Part shown: positions 26,306-35,231 of the stretch, one piece after another | Layout: each line of letters starts with the position of its first letter | Numbering within the stretch: the first letter of the stretch is position 1 | Origin: Comamonas avium | GTDB taxonomy: Bacteria > Pseudomonadota > Gammaproteobacteria > Burkholderiales > Burkholderiaceae_C | Length of the DNA: 64,000 nt | NCBI RefSeq assembly: GCF_014836675.1 | Contig: NZ_JACSQK010000006.1 | Location: forward strand, 50,321-114,320 | Reading direction: 5' to 3' | Notes under the pieces: model-generated | Told to the model about the DNA's origin: nothing | What the model saw: the letters and a program-made list of their open reading frames with translations, nothing else | Database searches by the model: none | Made by a program: the position numbers and the translations under genes

Positions 26306-27970
26306 TTAATTGAGCATCATGGGCTCTTCAGCCGCAGCCTGTGGCTGTTTCAAGGTCCGTGGTGCAGCAGACGCTGGTGCCAGCTTGGGCGCAATGCTCG
26401 CAAAGCGAGCAGAAGTGCCTGTGCCAGTTTTGAAGGTGGCAACCAGCTGGTTCAGTTCCGCGGCCTGGTGGTTCAGGCTGCTGGCTGCGGCGGCACTTTC
26501 TTCAACCAGTGCAGCGTTTTGCTGGGTGACCTGGTCCAGCTGCGCAATCGCGTCGCTGACCTGGCCTGCGCCCTGGCTTTGCTCCTGACTGGCGTTGCTG
26601 ATTTCCTGAATCAGGGTCGAGACGCTTTGCACCTGGCGTACCACTTCGCTGATGGTCTGGCCGGTGGCATCGACCAGGCGTGTGCCTTCGCTCACCTGGT
26701 TCACGCTTTGCTGAATCAGTTGCTTGATTTCCTTGGCCGCATCCGCACTGCGGCCAGCCAGCGCACGCACTTCGCCCGCCACCACGGCAAAGCCGCGGCC
26801 TTGTTCGCCGGCGCGTGCGGCTTCCACTGCGGCATTGAGCGCCAGGATGTTGGTCTGGAAAGCGATGCCGTCAATGACGCCAATGATGTCGGAAATCTTG
26901 CGCGAGCTGGTGGAGATGGTCTCCATGGTCTGCGTTACCTGCGCCATGGCCTGGCCGCCTTGTGCGGCCGTTTGCGCTGCATCGCGTGCCAGGGCAGTGG
27001 CTTGCTGGGCGTTTTCTGTGTTGTGACGCACGGTGGAGGCCAGTTGCTCCATGCTGGCTGCAGTTTGCTGCAGGTTGCTGGCTTGCTCTTCGGTACGCTG
27101 CGACAAATCGTTGTTGCCGGTAGAAATTTCGGTAGCGCCTGTGGCAATCGATTCGCTGCTGTCACGGATGCGGTTCACGATGCCGATCAGGTTGCCGTTC
27201 ATGCTCTTTAAGGCTTGCATGAGGCGGCCCAGCTCATCGTTGGATTTCACCTCGATTGTGGAGCTCAAATCGCCCTGGGCCACCGTCTCAGCCACGTGCA
27301 CGGCGCTGTCCAGACTGCGGGTAATGATGCGGATGAGCAGGCTGGCACCGAACAGTGCCAGCACCAGCAGGACGGCCACGGCAATGGCCGCCAGCATCAT
27401 GGCGCGGGACAAGGCAGATTGCGCTTCTTCGTAAGCGGCAAGTGCCAGTTCCTCTTGCATGGTGGACAGCAGTTGCAAGTTAGCTGCCAAAGGGCTGACG
27501 CTAGGGAACAGGCGGTATTCAATGAACGAGCCCAGCGAGTCGTGGTCCTGCTGCTCAAACAAGCGCAGCAAATCATCAATGCGCGGTGTGATGGCGTCAA
27601 TCAAGGTGCCCACGCGCTGTGCAAGTACCTTCTCGTCTTCGGTATTGGTCTCCACGTTGGCCTGGTAGGCCTGCCAGGCTTCCTGGGCATTTTTCTTGAT
27701 TTCTGCCAGTTGCTCCTTGCCCGATTCAGCCAGGATTTGCTGGTTGTAGACCTTGTTGGTGATTTCCACCAGCTTGATGCCGTAGCCGTCTGAGATCAGC
27801 TTGATCTGCTGTGTGGGCACGACACGGTTGGTGTAAATATCTGCCAGCCGCTCGTTGCTGGCATTGAGCTGGTGCACCAAGGCCGCAGTGATGGCAACAG
27901 TCAGTGTCAGCAGTCCTGCGACCAACAGCCATAGCTTGGCCCGGATGCTGATATTTCTCATAACTTGCAT
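26306..27970 (-). CDS. Methyl-accepting chemotaxis protein
   Basis: This is a 554-residue chemoreceptor. TM1 is at about 13-34 ([21 protein letters not shown]), and a periplasmic helical bundle of about 155 residues follows (4HB_MCP type, [17 protein letters not shown]). TM2 ([20 protein letters not shown]), HAMP ([23 protein letters not shown]) and a signalling hairpin with [54 protein letters not shown] come next. The C-terminal tail is Ala/Pro-rich and ends PMMLN, without a CheR pentapeptide. It lies convergent to tctA, so a carboxylate ligand is conceivable but not shown. ATG 27961 is an alternative start. Confidence 0.95.
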   Translation of the reverse strand: MQVMRNISIRAKLWLLVAGLLTLTVAITAALVHQLNASNERLADIYTNRVVPTQQIKLISDGYGIKLVEITNKVYNQQILAESGKEQLAEIKKNAQEAWQAYQANVETNTEDEKVLAQRVGTLIDAITPRIDDLLRLFEQQDHDSLGSFIEYRLFPSVSPLAANLQLLSTMQEELALAAYEEAQSALSRAMMLAAIAVAVLLVLALFGASLLIRIITRSLDSAVHVAETVAQGDLSSTIEVKSNDELGRLMQALKSMNGNLIGIVNRIRDSSESIATGATEISTGNNDLSQRTEEQASNLQQTAASMEQLASTVRHNTENAQQATALARDAAQTAAQGGQAMAQVTQTMETISTSSRKISDIIGVIDGIAFQTNILALNAAVEAARAGEQGRGFAVVAGEVRALAGRSADAAKEIKQLIQQSVNQVSEGTRLVDATGQTISEVVRQVQSVSTLIQEISNASQEQSQGAGQVSDAIAQLDQVTQQNAALVEESAAAASSLNHQAAELNQLVATFKTGTGTSARFASIAPKLAPASAAPRTLKQPQAAAEEPMMLN

Positions 27971-28305
27971 GTCTAAAACCCATGTCCTTCAGAAGCTGCG
28001 CACATTGCAGTGCACTGGTGAATGACTGGCAAGAACATGATCCTTGCCAATTCTATGCATGAAATTGTGGCAGATTGTTAATGGGCTGGGGTTCTTGTTA
28101 CAAGTTGGTGACGGCTATTTAGTGGGGGCTTGCACATATATGTAAACAAATGCCCGGCTATGGCACGCTCTAAGCGACAGAAGGCCTATGTTTTCTGCAT
28201 GGATATGCTAGCTATCTTGGTTGGCGATGGACGTGGGCCTGTGCGCTGGTGCACTGCAGCTGACCTGTTCGTGTGTGCACCCTGGCGGGTATTACAGGCA
28301 TAAAA
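27971..28305. other. Promoter region upstream of chemoreceptor, no gene
   Basis: About 330 bp without a supported gene. It contains the inverted repeat TGGCAAG/CTTGCCA (28027-28033 with 28043-28049) about 60 bp before the chemoreceptor start on the minus strand, a possible operator. Confidence 0.5.
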
Positions 28306-28327
28306 AAGGCCGCAAGCATGCGGCCTT
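28306..28327 (-). terminator. Terminator of the YeeE operon
   Basis: AAGGCCGC/GCGGCCTT (28306-28313 with 28320-28327) has an AAGCAT loop and A6 on the left. On the minus strand this gives a stem then a T run, 21 bp beyond the small membrane protein stop. Confidence 0.88.
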
Positions 28328-28348
28328 GACGTCACAGTGAGTGCCTGC

Positions 28349-28516
28349 TCAATCAGGCATGGAGCAGTGGCCGCCTTGTACGGCCACGCCAGATCCGGCG
28401 GCAATCAGTGGCGCTTCATAGCGTAGATCGACGGGCTTGGAGTGGGTGAAATCCCAGACCACAAAGGCGATCAGGACCGCCCAGAATGCACTGCGAAGCA
28501 CGGTTGCTTGTGTCAT
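28349..28516 (-). CDS. Small 55-residue membrane protein in the sulfur operon
   Basis: The frame encodes 55 residues starting MTQATVLRSAFWAVLIAFVV and ending GGHCSMPD. One membrane helix (about residues 7-22) is followed by a short polar, Gly/Ala-rich tail with a single Cys51. GGGGGCAC precedes the ATG by a few bases, the gene begins 15 bp after the YeeE stop codon, and a strong terminator follows its stop, all supporting a real gene. I do not recognise a family. A role as an accessory subunit or sulfur-handling partner of the channel is inference; the lone cysteine is suggestive only. Confidence 0.75.
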   Translation of the reverse strand: MTQATVLRSAFWAVLIAFVVWDFTHSKPVDLRYEAPLIAAGSGVAVQGGHCSMPD

Positions 28517-28531
28517 GGTGTGCCCCCTTTC

Positions 28532-29629
28532 TTAAAAGCCAAAGTGGCGGCGAATGCGCAGACCAAAGATGGTGCCCACAAAGGCCAGCGGCACCCAGAT
28601 CCAGCCGTGGATAGAGCCGGTTGAAATGCCAGAGAACATGGCGCCCACGTTGCAGCCAAATGCCAGGCGTGAGCTGTAGCCCAGCACCAGGCCTGCGATC
28701 AGGGCGACAGCCCACTGCTTGCCACTCAAAGGCTTGGCGCTGGCAGGTGTGGAGGCACTCACCCACAGTGCACCGGCCAAGATACCGATGTTGGTGATGC
28801 TGGTTACATCCAGCAGCACGGTTTCGGTCAGGCGTGCAGCGTTGCCCGGCTGCGTCCAGAACCAGTTGGTGGACAGGTCCACCGCGCCTGTTGCCGTGGC
28901 TACCTTGGCAGCCCACAGACCAAAACCGTAGACCACGCCCCAGGGCTGGCCAGCAATCACCAGGTTGGCAGTGGCCAGCAAGGCCAGGAGCACGGCACCG
29001 ATGACCCACTTGCGCACAAACAATGGCTTGATCTGACGGCCTGCTTGGAGGTTGGCGCGCTTGCAGTAAAAGCTCACGCCTGCTGCCACCAGCGCCAGTC
29101 CGGCCAGCGTGGCGGCCAGGGCTACGTCCCAGCCCCATTCAGTCACCAGGCCCACCGGTGCGGTGCGGCCCAGGTCCAGCCACCAGCCCAGGTGCACACT
29201 GCCTAAAAAGCTGCCAATGGCAAACACGGGCAAGATGGCCGCGTTCATCGGAATGCCCAGTCCCGCCTTGTACAGCGTGCCGCTGCCGCAGCCATCTGCA
29301 ATCTGCATGCACAGGCCAAACACGAAGGCTCCCACAATCAGGCTCACGCTGGGGGGGCCGAGTGCGGCGGTCAATTCCGGAAAGTGGCCCAGCAGTGGCA
29401 TGGCCAGGCAGGCGGCCAGTGCCAGCAGCAGCAGCTGGCCGAACACGCCCGACGGGTCCTTGTCTTCCACCAGCATGCGCCAGCCGGTGGTAAAGCCAAA
29501 GCGCTTGCCAGCCAGCACCACACCCAGGCCAATACCCACGGCAAACAACGCGGCCTGGCGCACGGAGACAGACCACAGCAGCCAGCCAAAGAAAACGGCC
29601 ATGATGATGGCCAAAGGTAATCGCTTCAT
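28532..29629 (-). CDS. YeeE/YedE-family sulfur (thiosulfate-type) transporter
   Basis: This is a 365-residue inner-membrane protein with about nine to eleven helices, of the Sulf_transp family that includes the thiosulfate transporter TsuA. The conserved cysteine motifs that pass the substrate are seen twice: FGLCMQIADGCGSGTLYKAG (Cys107, Cys114) in the first half and FGCNVGAMFSGISTGSIHGW (Cys326) in the second, reflecting the internal duplication. It is followed by a tiny membrane protein and preceded by a periplasmic rhodanese, so uptake of sulfane sulfur or thiosulfate is the likely job. Selenium-related YedE proteins are an alternative. Confidence 0.92.
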   Translation of the reverse strand: MKRLPLAIIMAVFFGWLLWSVSVRQAALFAVGIGLGVVLAGKRFGFTTGWRMLVEDKDPSGVFGQLLLLALAACLAMPLLGHFPELTAALGPPSVSLIVGAFVFGLCMQIADGCGSGTLYKAGLGIPMNAAILPVFAIGSFLGSVHLGWWLDLGRTAPVGLVTEWGWDVALAATLAGLALVAAGVSFYCKRANLQAGRQIKPLFVRKWVIGAVLLALLATANLVIAGQPWGVVYGFGLWAAKVATATGAVDLSTNWFWTQPGNAARLTETVLLDVTSITNIGILAGALWVSASTPASAKPLSGKQWAVALIAGLVLGYSSRLAFGCNVGAMFSGISTGSIHGWIWVPLAFVGTIFGLRIRRHFGF

Positions 29630-29667
29630 TCGAAGACAGCCTCTCTTATCAATAGGTATTAAAAATA

Positions 29668-29746
29668 TGAGCTGCTAGCGCTTACAGGTTATGCATTTCA
29701 AAGTGTTTTGTATTTGAAATGCACGGCTTGTATGCGTTAGTAGCTC
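29668..29746. repeat. Dispersed palindromic repeat, copy A
   Basis: The outer arms TGAGCTGCTAGCGC and TGCGTTAGTAGCTCA are imperfect inverses. The inner arms GCATTTCAAA and TTTGAAATGC (29693-29702 with 29713-29722) are perfect. It is between the rhodanese and yeeE, both on the minus strand. Related copies are at 36264-36355 and 41562-41653. Confidence 0.85.
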
Positions 29747-29768
29747 ACTTTTAATTTTTTGAATTGTT

Positions 29769-30716
29769 TTAGTTGAACTTGCGTTCCCACCACTGCTTGG
29801 TGGAGCGCAGTAATTGCTCACCCCGTCCGGGTGCGTTTTGCAGTTGCGGTGTATCGGGCTGCTGCGTCCAGTCGACCATCGAGCCTGCGTACAGCTTCAC
29901 GTTGGGAATGCCCGCCACTTCGCTCATGCCAAACCAGTCGGTGGCCGCCCAGTGGCCGGTGTTGCAAAACGCCACGGCGCTCTGGCCTTCTGGCACCTGA
30001 ATGTGGGCGGCAATGGCCTTGGCTTTGTCGACATCGACAAACAGCGAGGTCTTGGGCACAAACCACTGGTTGAAATCAAGCTGGACTGCACCGGGCAGCG
30101 TGCCGGCCATTTTGGCGGCGGGCGCCTGGGTCTTGCCTTGGTAGAACGCGTCGGGGCGCGAGTCCACCAGCACCGCGTTGCTCAGCTTGAGGTTTTGCTG
30201 GATGTCTTGGCGCGTGGACAGCCATGTGGCGTCAAAGGTGGGCGCGTAGGTGCTGGGGGCGACCTGAATGGCCACTTTGGAGAAGGGCAGCTTGGCGTCT
30301 TCCCAGGCCTTGAGGCCGCCGTTGACGATGGACAGCTCGGTCAGCCCCAGTGACTTCAGCGTCCAGTACACGCGGGCCATGGCACCAAAGTCGGTGGCAT
30401 CTTTGCCGTGCGAGACCACGACCGCGTGGGTCTTTGGGGTCAGCCCCAGCGACTGCACCAGAGCCACCAGCTTGTCGTGGTCAGGCAGCTCGCCGGGGTT
30501 GGTGGCGGGGCCACGCCATTGGCCGTAGGGTGCATTGACCGAGCCGGGAATGTGATTGCTGGCAAATTCCTTGGGCGTACGGATATCGATCACGCGCACT
30601 TCGGGGTTTTGCAGCAAGGGTGAAAGCTCGGCGGGTGTCAGCAGGGCAGGCGCAGCCAAAGCCCATCCGCTGGTTCCCAGCGTCAGTGCCAGAGCAAGGA
30701 ATTGTCTGTTTTTCAT
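29769..30716 (-). CDS. Exported two-domain rhodanese-like sulfurtransferase
   Basis: This is a 315-residue protein with a signal peptide (residues 1-21, FLALALTLGTSGWALA). ATG 30716 is preferred over GTG 30725. Two rhodanese domains are seen. The first contains RVIDIRTPKEFASNHIPGSVNAP and SHGKD where the catalytic Cys would be, so it is inactive. The second contains the active-site Cys251 in AFCNTGHWAATDWF. It would transfer sulfane sulfur in the periplasm, near the YeeE-type channel encoded 140 bp downstream. The palindromic repeat between them may limit read-through. Confidence 0.92.
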   Translation of the reverse strand: MKNRQFLALALTLGTSGWALAAPALLTPAELSPLLQNPEVRVIDIRTPKEFASNHIPGSVNAPYGQWRGPATNPGELPDHDKLVALVQSLGLTPKTHAVVVSHGKDATDFGAMARVYWTLKSLGLTELSIVNGGLKAWEDAKLPFSKVAIQVAPSTYAPTFDATWLSTRQDIQQNLKLSNAVLVDSRPDAFYQGKTQAPAAKMAGTLPGAVQLDFNQWFVPKTSLFVDVDKAKAIAAHIQVPEGQSAVAFCNTGHWAATDWFGMSEVAGIPNVKLYAGSMVDWTQQPDTPQLQNAPGRGEQLLRSTKQWWERKFN

Positions 30717-30913
30717 AAGGAGCACCCGTACAAGGACTGTGCAGTAACCACGGCTGTGGCAAAGCCTCTATTGTCCTGCGTCAAGAATGTGCCCACAACG
30801 AATAATTATTTGCTTGCATATAGCCTGCTGCTATTTGCATCTACCCGATCCAGAGGGGACGTGCAGCGTGCAGCAGCCGCCAGTCACCGGCCTTCAGCCC
30901 TCAGCGCAGGTGG

Positions 30914-31765
30914 TCAGTCGCGCACACCCATTGCGTAGTCCACCAGATCGGCCGGGTAGTGGGGCAGCTCACGCAGTGCGCTGTCGTCCAGCCCATACAG
31001 GGCCACCAGCGCACCCGCTTCCAGCGCCCACCAGCCCCAGGCCTGAGCACCTTTGAGGCGGGGGTGATTTTTCTGAGCCTGGGCAGTGAGTGCAAAAAAC
31101 CGGCTGTAGTGCTGATCCACATAGGGCAGCAAGGGCTCGGGCGTGATGTCGCCATACTGGTCAAAAAACTCGCTCAAGCCTTCAAAGGGCTGGGGGTGCA
31201 GGCACTCGTCCGACGCTTCCAGCAAGCCTGTGGCGGCTGCGCTCAGGTAGTCCAGCAGGCGGTCGGTGCGCCCGTGCAGCAGGTGCTCAACGATGGCGGG
31301 GATTTCCCCTTCCTCATCCAGCAGCACCGCCATGGCCAGCAGCTGCAGCGCGAACTGGTACTCCGCAGTCTCCGGACGAATGGCCTGGGGTGTGTGCGCA
31401 CTGCCTGCATGGCGCGCCTGCTCAAGCACCGCCGCATATTCACGCCACACAGACACCACACTCAGATACAGGGGGCGCAGCAGATGGGCTGGCACACCGC
31501 GATCCAGTGCCAGGCGCAGCAGTGTGGAGGCCGTTTGCGCAGCGTTTTCCCACTGCAGGCAGGCATCTTGCTGGTCATCGGCATCGATGTCGGTCATGGG
31601 CATGCCGTACAGGCTTTCCTGCACAAAGCTGGTGAGCATGGCGATGTTGTCGTCCCACTCTTCTTGCCAGCTGGGCAGATGCAGCGTGCGCCTTGGCTCC
31701 AGCGCGGACAGATGCAGGTGCTGGCATTGCGCAATCAGTTGGGGAAGGTCTGCGTAAGCGTGCAT
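30914..31765 (-). CDS. PoNi-like immunity protein (DUF1910/DUF1911)
   Basis: This is a 283-residue cytoplasmic protein, largely alpha-helical. The C-terminal stretch AWGWWALEAGALVALYGLDD followed by LRELPHYPADLVDYAMG matches my memory of DUF1911, the C-terminal half of PoNi proteins that neutralise PoNe DNase toxins delivered by type VI or other secretion systems. The middle (ALQLLAMAVLLDEEGEIPAI, HGRTDRLLDYL) also fits. No toxin gene is adjacent, so it is an orphan immunity gene, perhaps kept against neighbours' toxins. The N-terminal assignment is less certain. Confidence 0.78.
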   Translation of the reverse strand: MHAYADLPQLIAQCQHLHLSALEPRRTLHLPSWQEEWDDNIAMLTSFVQESLYGMPMTDIDADDQQDACLQWENAAQTASTLLRLALDRGVPAHLLRPLYLSVVSVWREYAAVLEQARHAGSAHTPQAIRPETAEYQFALQLLAMAVLLDEEGEIPAIVEHLLHGRTDRLLDYLSAAATGLLEASDECLHPQPFEGLSEFFDQYGDITPEPLLPYVDQHYSRFFALTAQAQKNHPRLKGAQAWGWWALEAGALVALYGLDDSALRELPHYPADLVDYAMGVRD

Positions 31766-31817
31766 GGTGGTGGCCTCAGGGTGGCTGTGGCGCCAAGCAT
31801 AGCGGAGGGCGGTGCCG

Positions 31818-32747
31818 TTACGACTGCGTGGCGGTGGCCGCAGGGCTGTCAGTGGGGCCGGCGGGTGCCTGAGTCAGGTGATCAACCAGCGTGCGCGCAG
31901 CCGGGGGCAGCGCGCTGTATGCGCGCATGCACAGCACCAATTGGCGGTGTGCCCAGGGCTCTGCCAGCGTCATGGCTTGAATGGGCAGGCTGCCCTGATA
32001 GAGCGCTGCGCTTTGGCGCGGCAAGATGCCCACGCCCAGACCGGAGGCCACCATCAGGCACAGCGCGTCGTAGCTGGTGACCTGAATGCGCAGCTTCAGC
32101 GGCATCTCCAGCAGTGCTGCGCTGCGGTTGAGCAGGCCGTTGATGGCGCTGCCCGCATGCGCGCCCACAAAGTCATAGGCCAGCGCTTGCTGCATGGTGA
32201 CGTGCGTGCTGTGGGTGAGCGGGTGACCGCTGGGGGCAATCAAAATCAGCTCATCCTGGCGGTAGGGCACGTAGGCCAGATCGCCGCCGTAGTTGCCCGC
32301 GTTCAGGATGCCAAAGTCTGCGGTGTTCTGCGCTACGGCCAGGGCAATTTCGCTGCTGACTTTTTCCAGAAGGTTGACCTGCACCTCCGGGTGCTGGCTC
32401 ATAAAGCTTTGCAGCTGCGCAGGCAGAAACTGGGTGATGGCCGAGATGTTGGCCACCATGCGCACATGCCCGCGCATGCCGCTGCCGTACTCGCGCATGT
32501 GGCGTGTGATGCCATCCATCTCCCCCAGCACGTTGCGCGCCAGATCCAGCAAGGTATAGGCCGCAGGCGTGGGTGCAATGCCGCGGTTGCTGCGCTCAAA
32601 CAGGCGCACTTGCAGCTGGGCTTCCAGCTCGGCTAAACGGCGGCTGGCAGCAGAGGTGGCAATGTGCTCGCGCACGGCAGCACGGGCAATGGCCTGCTCT
32701 TCCATGACAGCAACAAACAGGCGCAAGGAGATGGGGTCGAGTCGCAT
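31818..32747 (-). CDS. LysR-family transcriptional regulator
   Basis: This is a 309-residue regulator. The N-terminal HTH (about residues 4-62) reads LDPISLRLFVAVMEEQAIARAAVREHIATSAASRRLAELEAQLQVRLFERSNRGIAPTPA. The effector domain begins GHVRMVANISAITQFLPAQL and ends in a Pro/Ala/Thr-rich tail. It is divergent from the CoA-transferase operon, with a CTTGT/ACAAG inverted repeat between, so it probably activates that operon in response to its substrate. Confidence 0.94.
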   Translation of the reverse strand: MRLDPISLRLFVAVMEEQAIARAAVREHIATSAASRRLAELEAQLQVRLFERSNRGIAPTPAAYTLLDLARNVLGEMDGITRHMREYGSGMRGHVRMVANISAITQFLPAQLQSFMSQHPEVQVNLLEKVSSEIALAVAQNTADFGILNAGNYGGDLAYVPYRQDELILIAPSGHPLTHSTHVTMQQALAYDFVGAHAGSAINGLLNRSAALLEMPLKLRIQVTSYDALCLMVASGLGVGILPRQSAALYQGSLPIQAMTLAEPWAHRQLVLCMRAYSALPPAARTLVDHLTQAPAGPTDSPAATATQS

Positions 32748-32782
32748 GCCTGCATTTTGCTTTGCTTAAACAGCATTGCGCT

Positions 32783-32808
32783 CTTGTTTATATAGCTCGA
32801 AATACAAG
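32783..32808. promoter_or_regulatory. Candidate LysR-binding site
   Basis: CTTGT (32783-32787) and ACAAG (32804-32808) are inverse arms separated by 16 AT-rich bases, located 36 bp upstream of the lysR start and before the divergent operon. It contains a T-N11-A pattern. Assigned from position and symmetry only. Confidence 0.4.
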
Positions 32809-32956
32809 GGTATTCACTATGTTTTCTGTCTGCTATGCCGAAATGCGATGGCAGTTGCGCAAAACAGCGTTTTGAAGACTGAAAACTCTTTTGCATCATG
32901 CGTCTTCAGCCGGGGTTGCGCGCTGCGCCTCAGCTGGGCCCACAGGGAATGACAAG

Positions 32957-34180
32957 ATGCAAGAAACAATGAACAAGTTGCCACAGCTGCAAGCCGGTGC
33001 GCTGGCCGGTGTGCGGGTGGTGGAGATGGGGCAGCTCATCGCTGGCCCTTTCGCAGGCAAGACGCTGGGTGAGTTTGGTGCCGAAGTTATCAAGATTGAA
33101 GCGCCGGGCGCGGGCGATCCGCTGCGCAACTGGCGCATGATCAAGGAAGGCACCTCGGTGTGGTGGCAGGTGCAGTCGCGCAACAAAAAGTCGGTGGCGC
33201 TGGACCTGCGCCAGTCGCAGGGGCAAGAGCTGGCGCGGCAGTTGCTCAAAGAAGCCGATGTACTGATTGAAAACTTTCGCCCCGGCACGCTGGAGGGCTG
33301 GGGCATGTCGCCCGAGGAGCTGCATGCGCTGAACCCCGGTCTGGTGATTTTGCGCATTTCTGGCTACGGCCAGACCGGCCCCTACCGCGACCTGCCCGGT
33401 TTTGGCGTAGTGGGGGAGGCCATGGGCGGCCTGCGCCACCTGACGGGGGAGCCGGGCCGCGTGCCGGTGCGCGTAGGTGTCTCTATCGGCGACACCCTGG
33501 CCGCCTTGCACGGCACGATTGGCGTGCTCACCGCGCTGTACCACCGCAAGGTCAATGGCGGCAAAGGACAGGTGATTGACGTGGCGCTGCACGAGGCGGT
33601 GTTCAACGTCATGGAAAGTCTGATCCCCGAGTACAGCGCCTTTGGCGCGGTGCGTGAAGCGGCGGGCAGTGCCTTGCCCGGCATTGCGCCTTCCAACGCT
33701 TACCCCTGCGCCGATGGCTGGGTGCTGGTGGCGGGCAATGGCGACAGCATCTTCAAGCGGCTGATGCAGACCATTGGCCGTGACGATCTGGGCAATGCCC
33801 CCGATCTGGCCAACAACGCAGGCCGTGTGGCGCGGGTGCAGGAAATTGATGCCGCCGTCGGCGCATGGACGCAGCCGCGCAGCATCAACGATGTGCTGGC
33901 TCAGCTGGGCACCGCACGTGTGCCCGCCGGGCGCGTTTACACCGCCAAAGACATTTGCGAAGACCCGCACTACCGCGCCCGCGACATGATTTTGGCGCAG
34001 GAGACACGCGATGGCTACAGCGTGGAAGTGCCGGGCATTGTTCCCAAGCTGTCGGCAACGCCGGGCACTATTCGCTCCAGCGCCCCCAGACTGGGTGATG
34101 ACACCGACGCTGTGCTGGCAGACATGGGTTTAAGCAGCGCGCAAATTGCCCAGTTGCGCACACAGGGAGTCATCCAATGA
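32957..34180 (+). CDS. CaiB/BaiF-family (class III) CoA-transferase
   Basis: This is a 407-residue enzyme that moves CoA between acids via an aspartyl-CoA intermediate. ATG 32957 follows AGGGA; ATG 32969 is possible. Family blocks are VRVVEMGQLIAGPFAGKTLGEFGAEVIKIEAPG, DPLRNWR, RNKKSVALDLR, VLIENFRPGTLEGWG and GYGQTGPYRDLPGFG, the last holding the active-site Asp region. The stop overlaps the lyase start by ATGA. With the lyase it can activate and cleave a hydroxy diacid such as 3-hydroxy-3-methylglutarate or citramalate. The exact acid cannot be read. Confidence 0.93.
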   Translation: MQETMNKLPQLQAGALAGVRVVEMGQLIAGPFAGKTLGEFGAEVIKIEAPGAGDPLRNWRMIKEGTSVWWQVQSRNKKSVALDLRQSQGQELARQLLKEADVLIENFRPGTLEGWGMSPEELHALNPGLVILRISGYGQTGPYRDLPGFGVVGEAMGGLRHLTGEPGRVPVRVGVSIGDTLAALHGTIGVLTALYHRKVNGGKGQVIDVALHEAVFNVMESLIPEYSAFGAVREAAGSALPGIAPSNAYPCADGWVLVAGNGDSIFKRLMQTIGRDDLGNAPDLANNAGRVARVQEIDAAVGAWTQPRSINDVLAQLGTARVPAGRVYTAKDICEDPHYRARDMILAQETRDGYSVEVPGIVPKLSATPGTIRSSAPRLGDDTDAVLADMGLSSAQIAQLRTQGVIQ

Positions 34181-35178
34181 ATGCACAGCATGTATGGAAC
34201 GGCGGCGGGCGGCGCATTTACATCCAGGAAGTGGGCCCGCGCGATGGCCTGCAGATGGAAAAAGTGTTTGTGTCCACGGCAGACAAGATCGCCATGGTCA
34301 ACGCGCTGTCTGCAGCGGGCATGGCCAAGGTGGAGGTGACGGCCTTTGTCTCGCCCACTGCCATTCCAGCGCTGGCCGATGCGCAAGAAGTGCTGCGCGG
34401 CATTGAGCGCCCCAGCGGCACGGTGATGACATGCCTGGTGCCCAACGTCAAGGGTGCAGAGCGCGCCATGGCGGCAGGTGCTGATGAGCTCAATCTGGTG
34501 ATGTCCGTCAGCGAAACCCACAACCTGTGCAACCTGCGCATGCTGCGCACCCAGTCGTTTGCAGCGCTGCAAGAAGTGATTGCTGTGGCGCAGCGCGGTG
34601 GTGTGGCCATCAACGTGTCGCTGTCGTGCAGCTTTGGCTGCCCCATGGAAGGGGATGTGCCTGCCGATGAAGTGCTGGCCTGGGTGCAGAGTTTTGTCGA
34701 TGCGGGTGTGCAAGGCATCACGCTGTGCGACACCACAGGCATGGCCCACCCCACGCAGGTGCACGCGCTGGTTACCGCCTTTAAGGCGCGCTGGCCCGGC
34801 ACCACGCTGACGCTGCACTTTCACGACACACGCGCCATGGCGCTGCCCAATGCGCTGGCGGCCATTGCCGCAGGCGCAGACCGGTTTGATGCCTCGGTCG
34901 GGGGGCTGGGCGGCTGCCCCTATGCACCGGGTGCCAGCGGCAATGCCTGCACCGAAGAGCTGGTGCATGCCCTGCAGTTGATGGGCTACGACACCGGCGT
35001 GGATTTGACGGCCTTGACCCGTGTGGCGGCCAGTTTGCCCGCGCTGATTGGGCACGACATACCCAGTGCGATTGTGAAAGCCGGGCCTGTGCAGCAGTTG
35101 CACCCCAGGCCAGCATCGTTTGAGCAAGTGCGCACCCGTGCGCAAGAGCGGATGCAGGCACAACAGCAACAGGGCTGA
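34177..35178 (+). CDS. HMG-CoA lyase-family retro-aldol lyase
   Basis: This is a 333-residue TIM-barrel lyase. The start has IQEVGPRDGLQMEK (substrate Arg and metal Asp). The barrel continues with VTAFVSPTAIPALAD. The metal histidines lie in LHFHDTRAMALPN, and the catalytic Cys loop is GGLGGCPYAPGASGN. It would cleave a CoA thioester of a 3-hydroxy-3-methyl acid into acetyl-CoA plus a ketoacid. HMG-CoA is the named substrate of the family, but citramalyl-CoA is also possible here. It overlaps the CoA-transferase by four bases and precedes a Bug gene. Confidence 0.93.
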   Translation: MNAQHVWNGGGRRIYIQEVGPRDGLQMEKVFVSTADKIAMVNALSAAGMAKVEVTAFVSPTAIPALADAQEVLRGIERPSGTVMTCLVPNVKGAERAMAAGADELNLVMSVSETHNLCNLRMLRTQSFAALQEVIAVAQRGGVAINVSLSCSFGCPMEGDVPADEVLAWVQSFVDAGVQGITLCDTTGMAHPTQVHALVTAFKARWPGTTLTLHFHDTRAMALPNALAAIAAGADRFDASVGGLGGCPYAPGASGNACTEELVHALQLMGYDTGVDLTALTRVAASLPALIGHDIPSAIVKAGPVQQLHPRPASFEQVRTRAQERMQAQQQQG

Positions 35179-35231
35179 TGCTTTGCACCACAGGGCCAGC
35201 AAGGCCTGATAACAAAACCAAGGAGACAACC

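Noticed and set aside
28027..28049. TGGCAAG/CTTGCCA as a sigma-54 promoter
   Set aside because: The distance between the GG and GC elements does not fit the -24/-12 spacing; kept only as a possible operator.
30959..32080. 373-codon plus-strand frame
   Set aside because: Antisense to the PoNi-like and LysR genes; composition is Gln/Gly/His-rich and no domain is seen.
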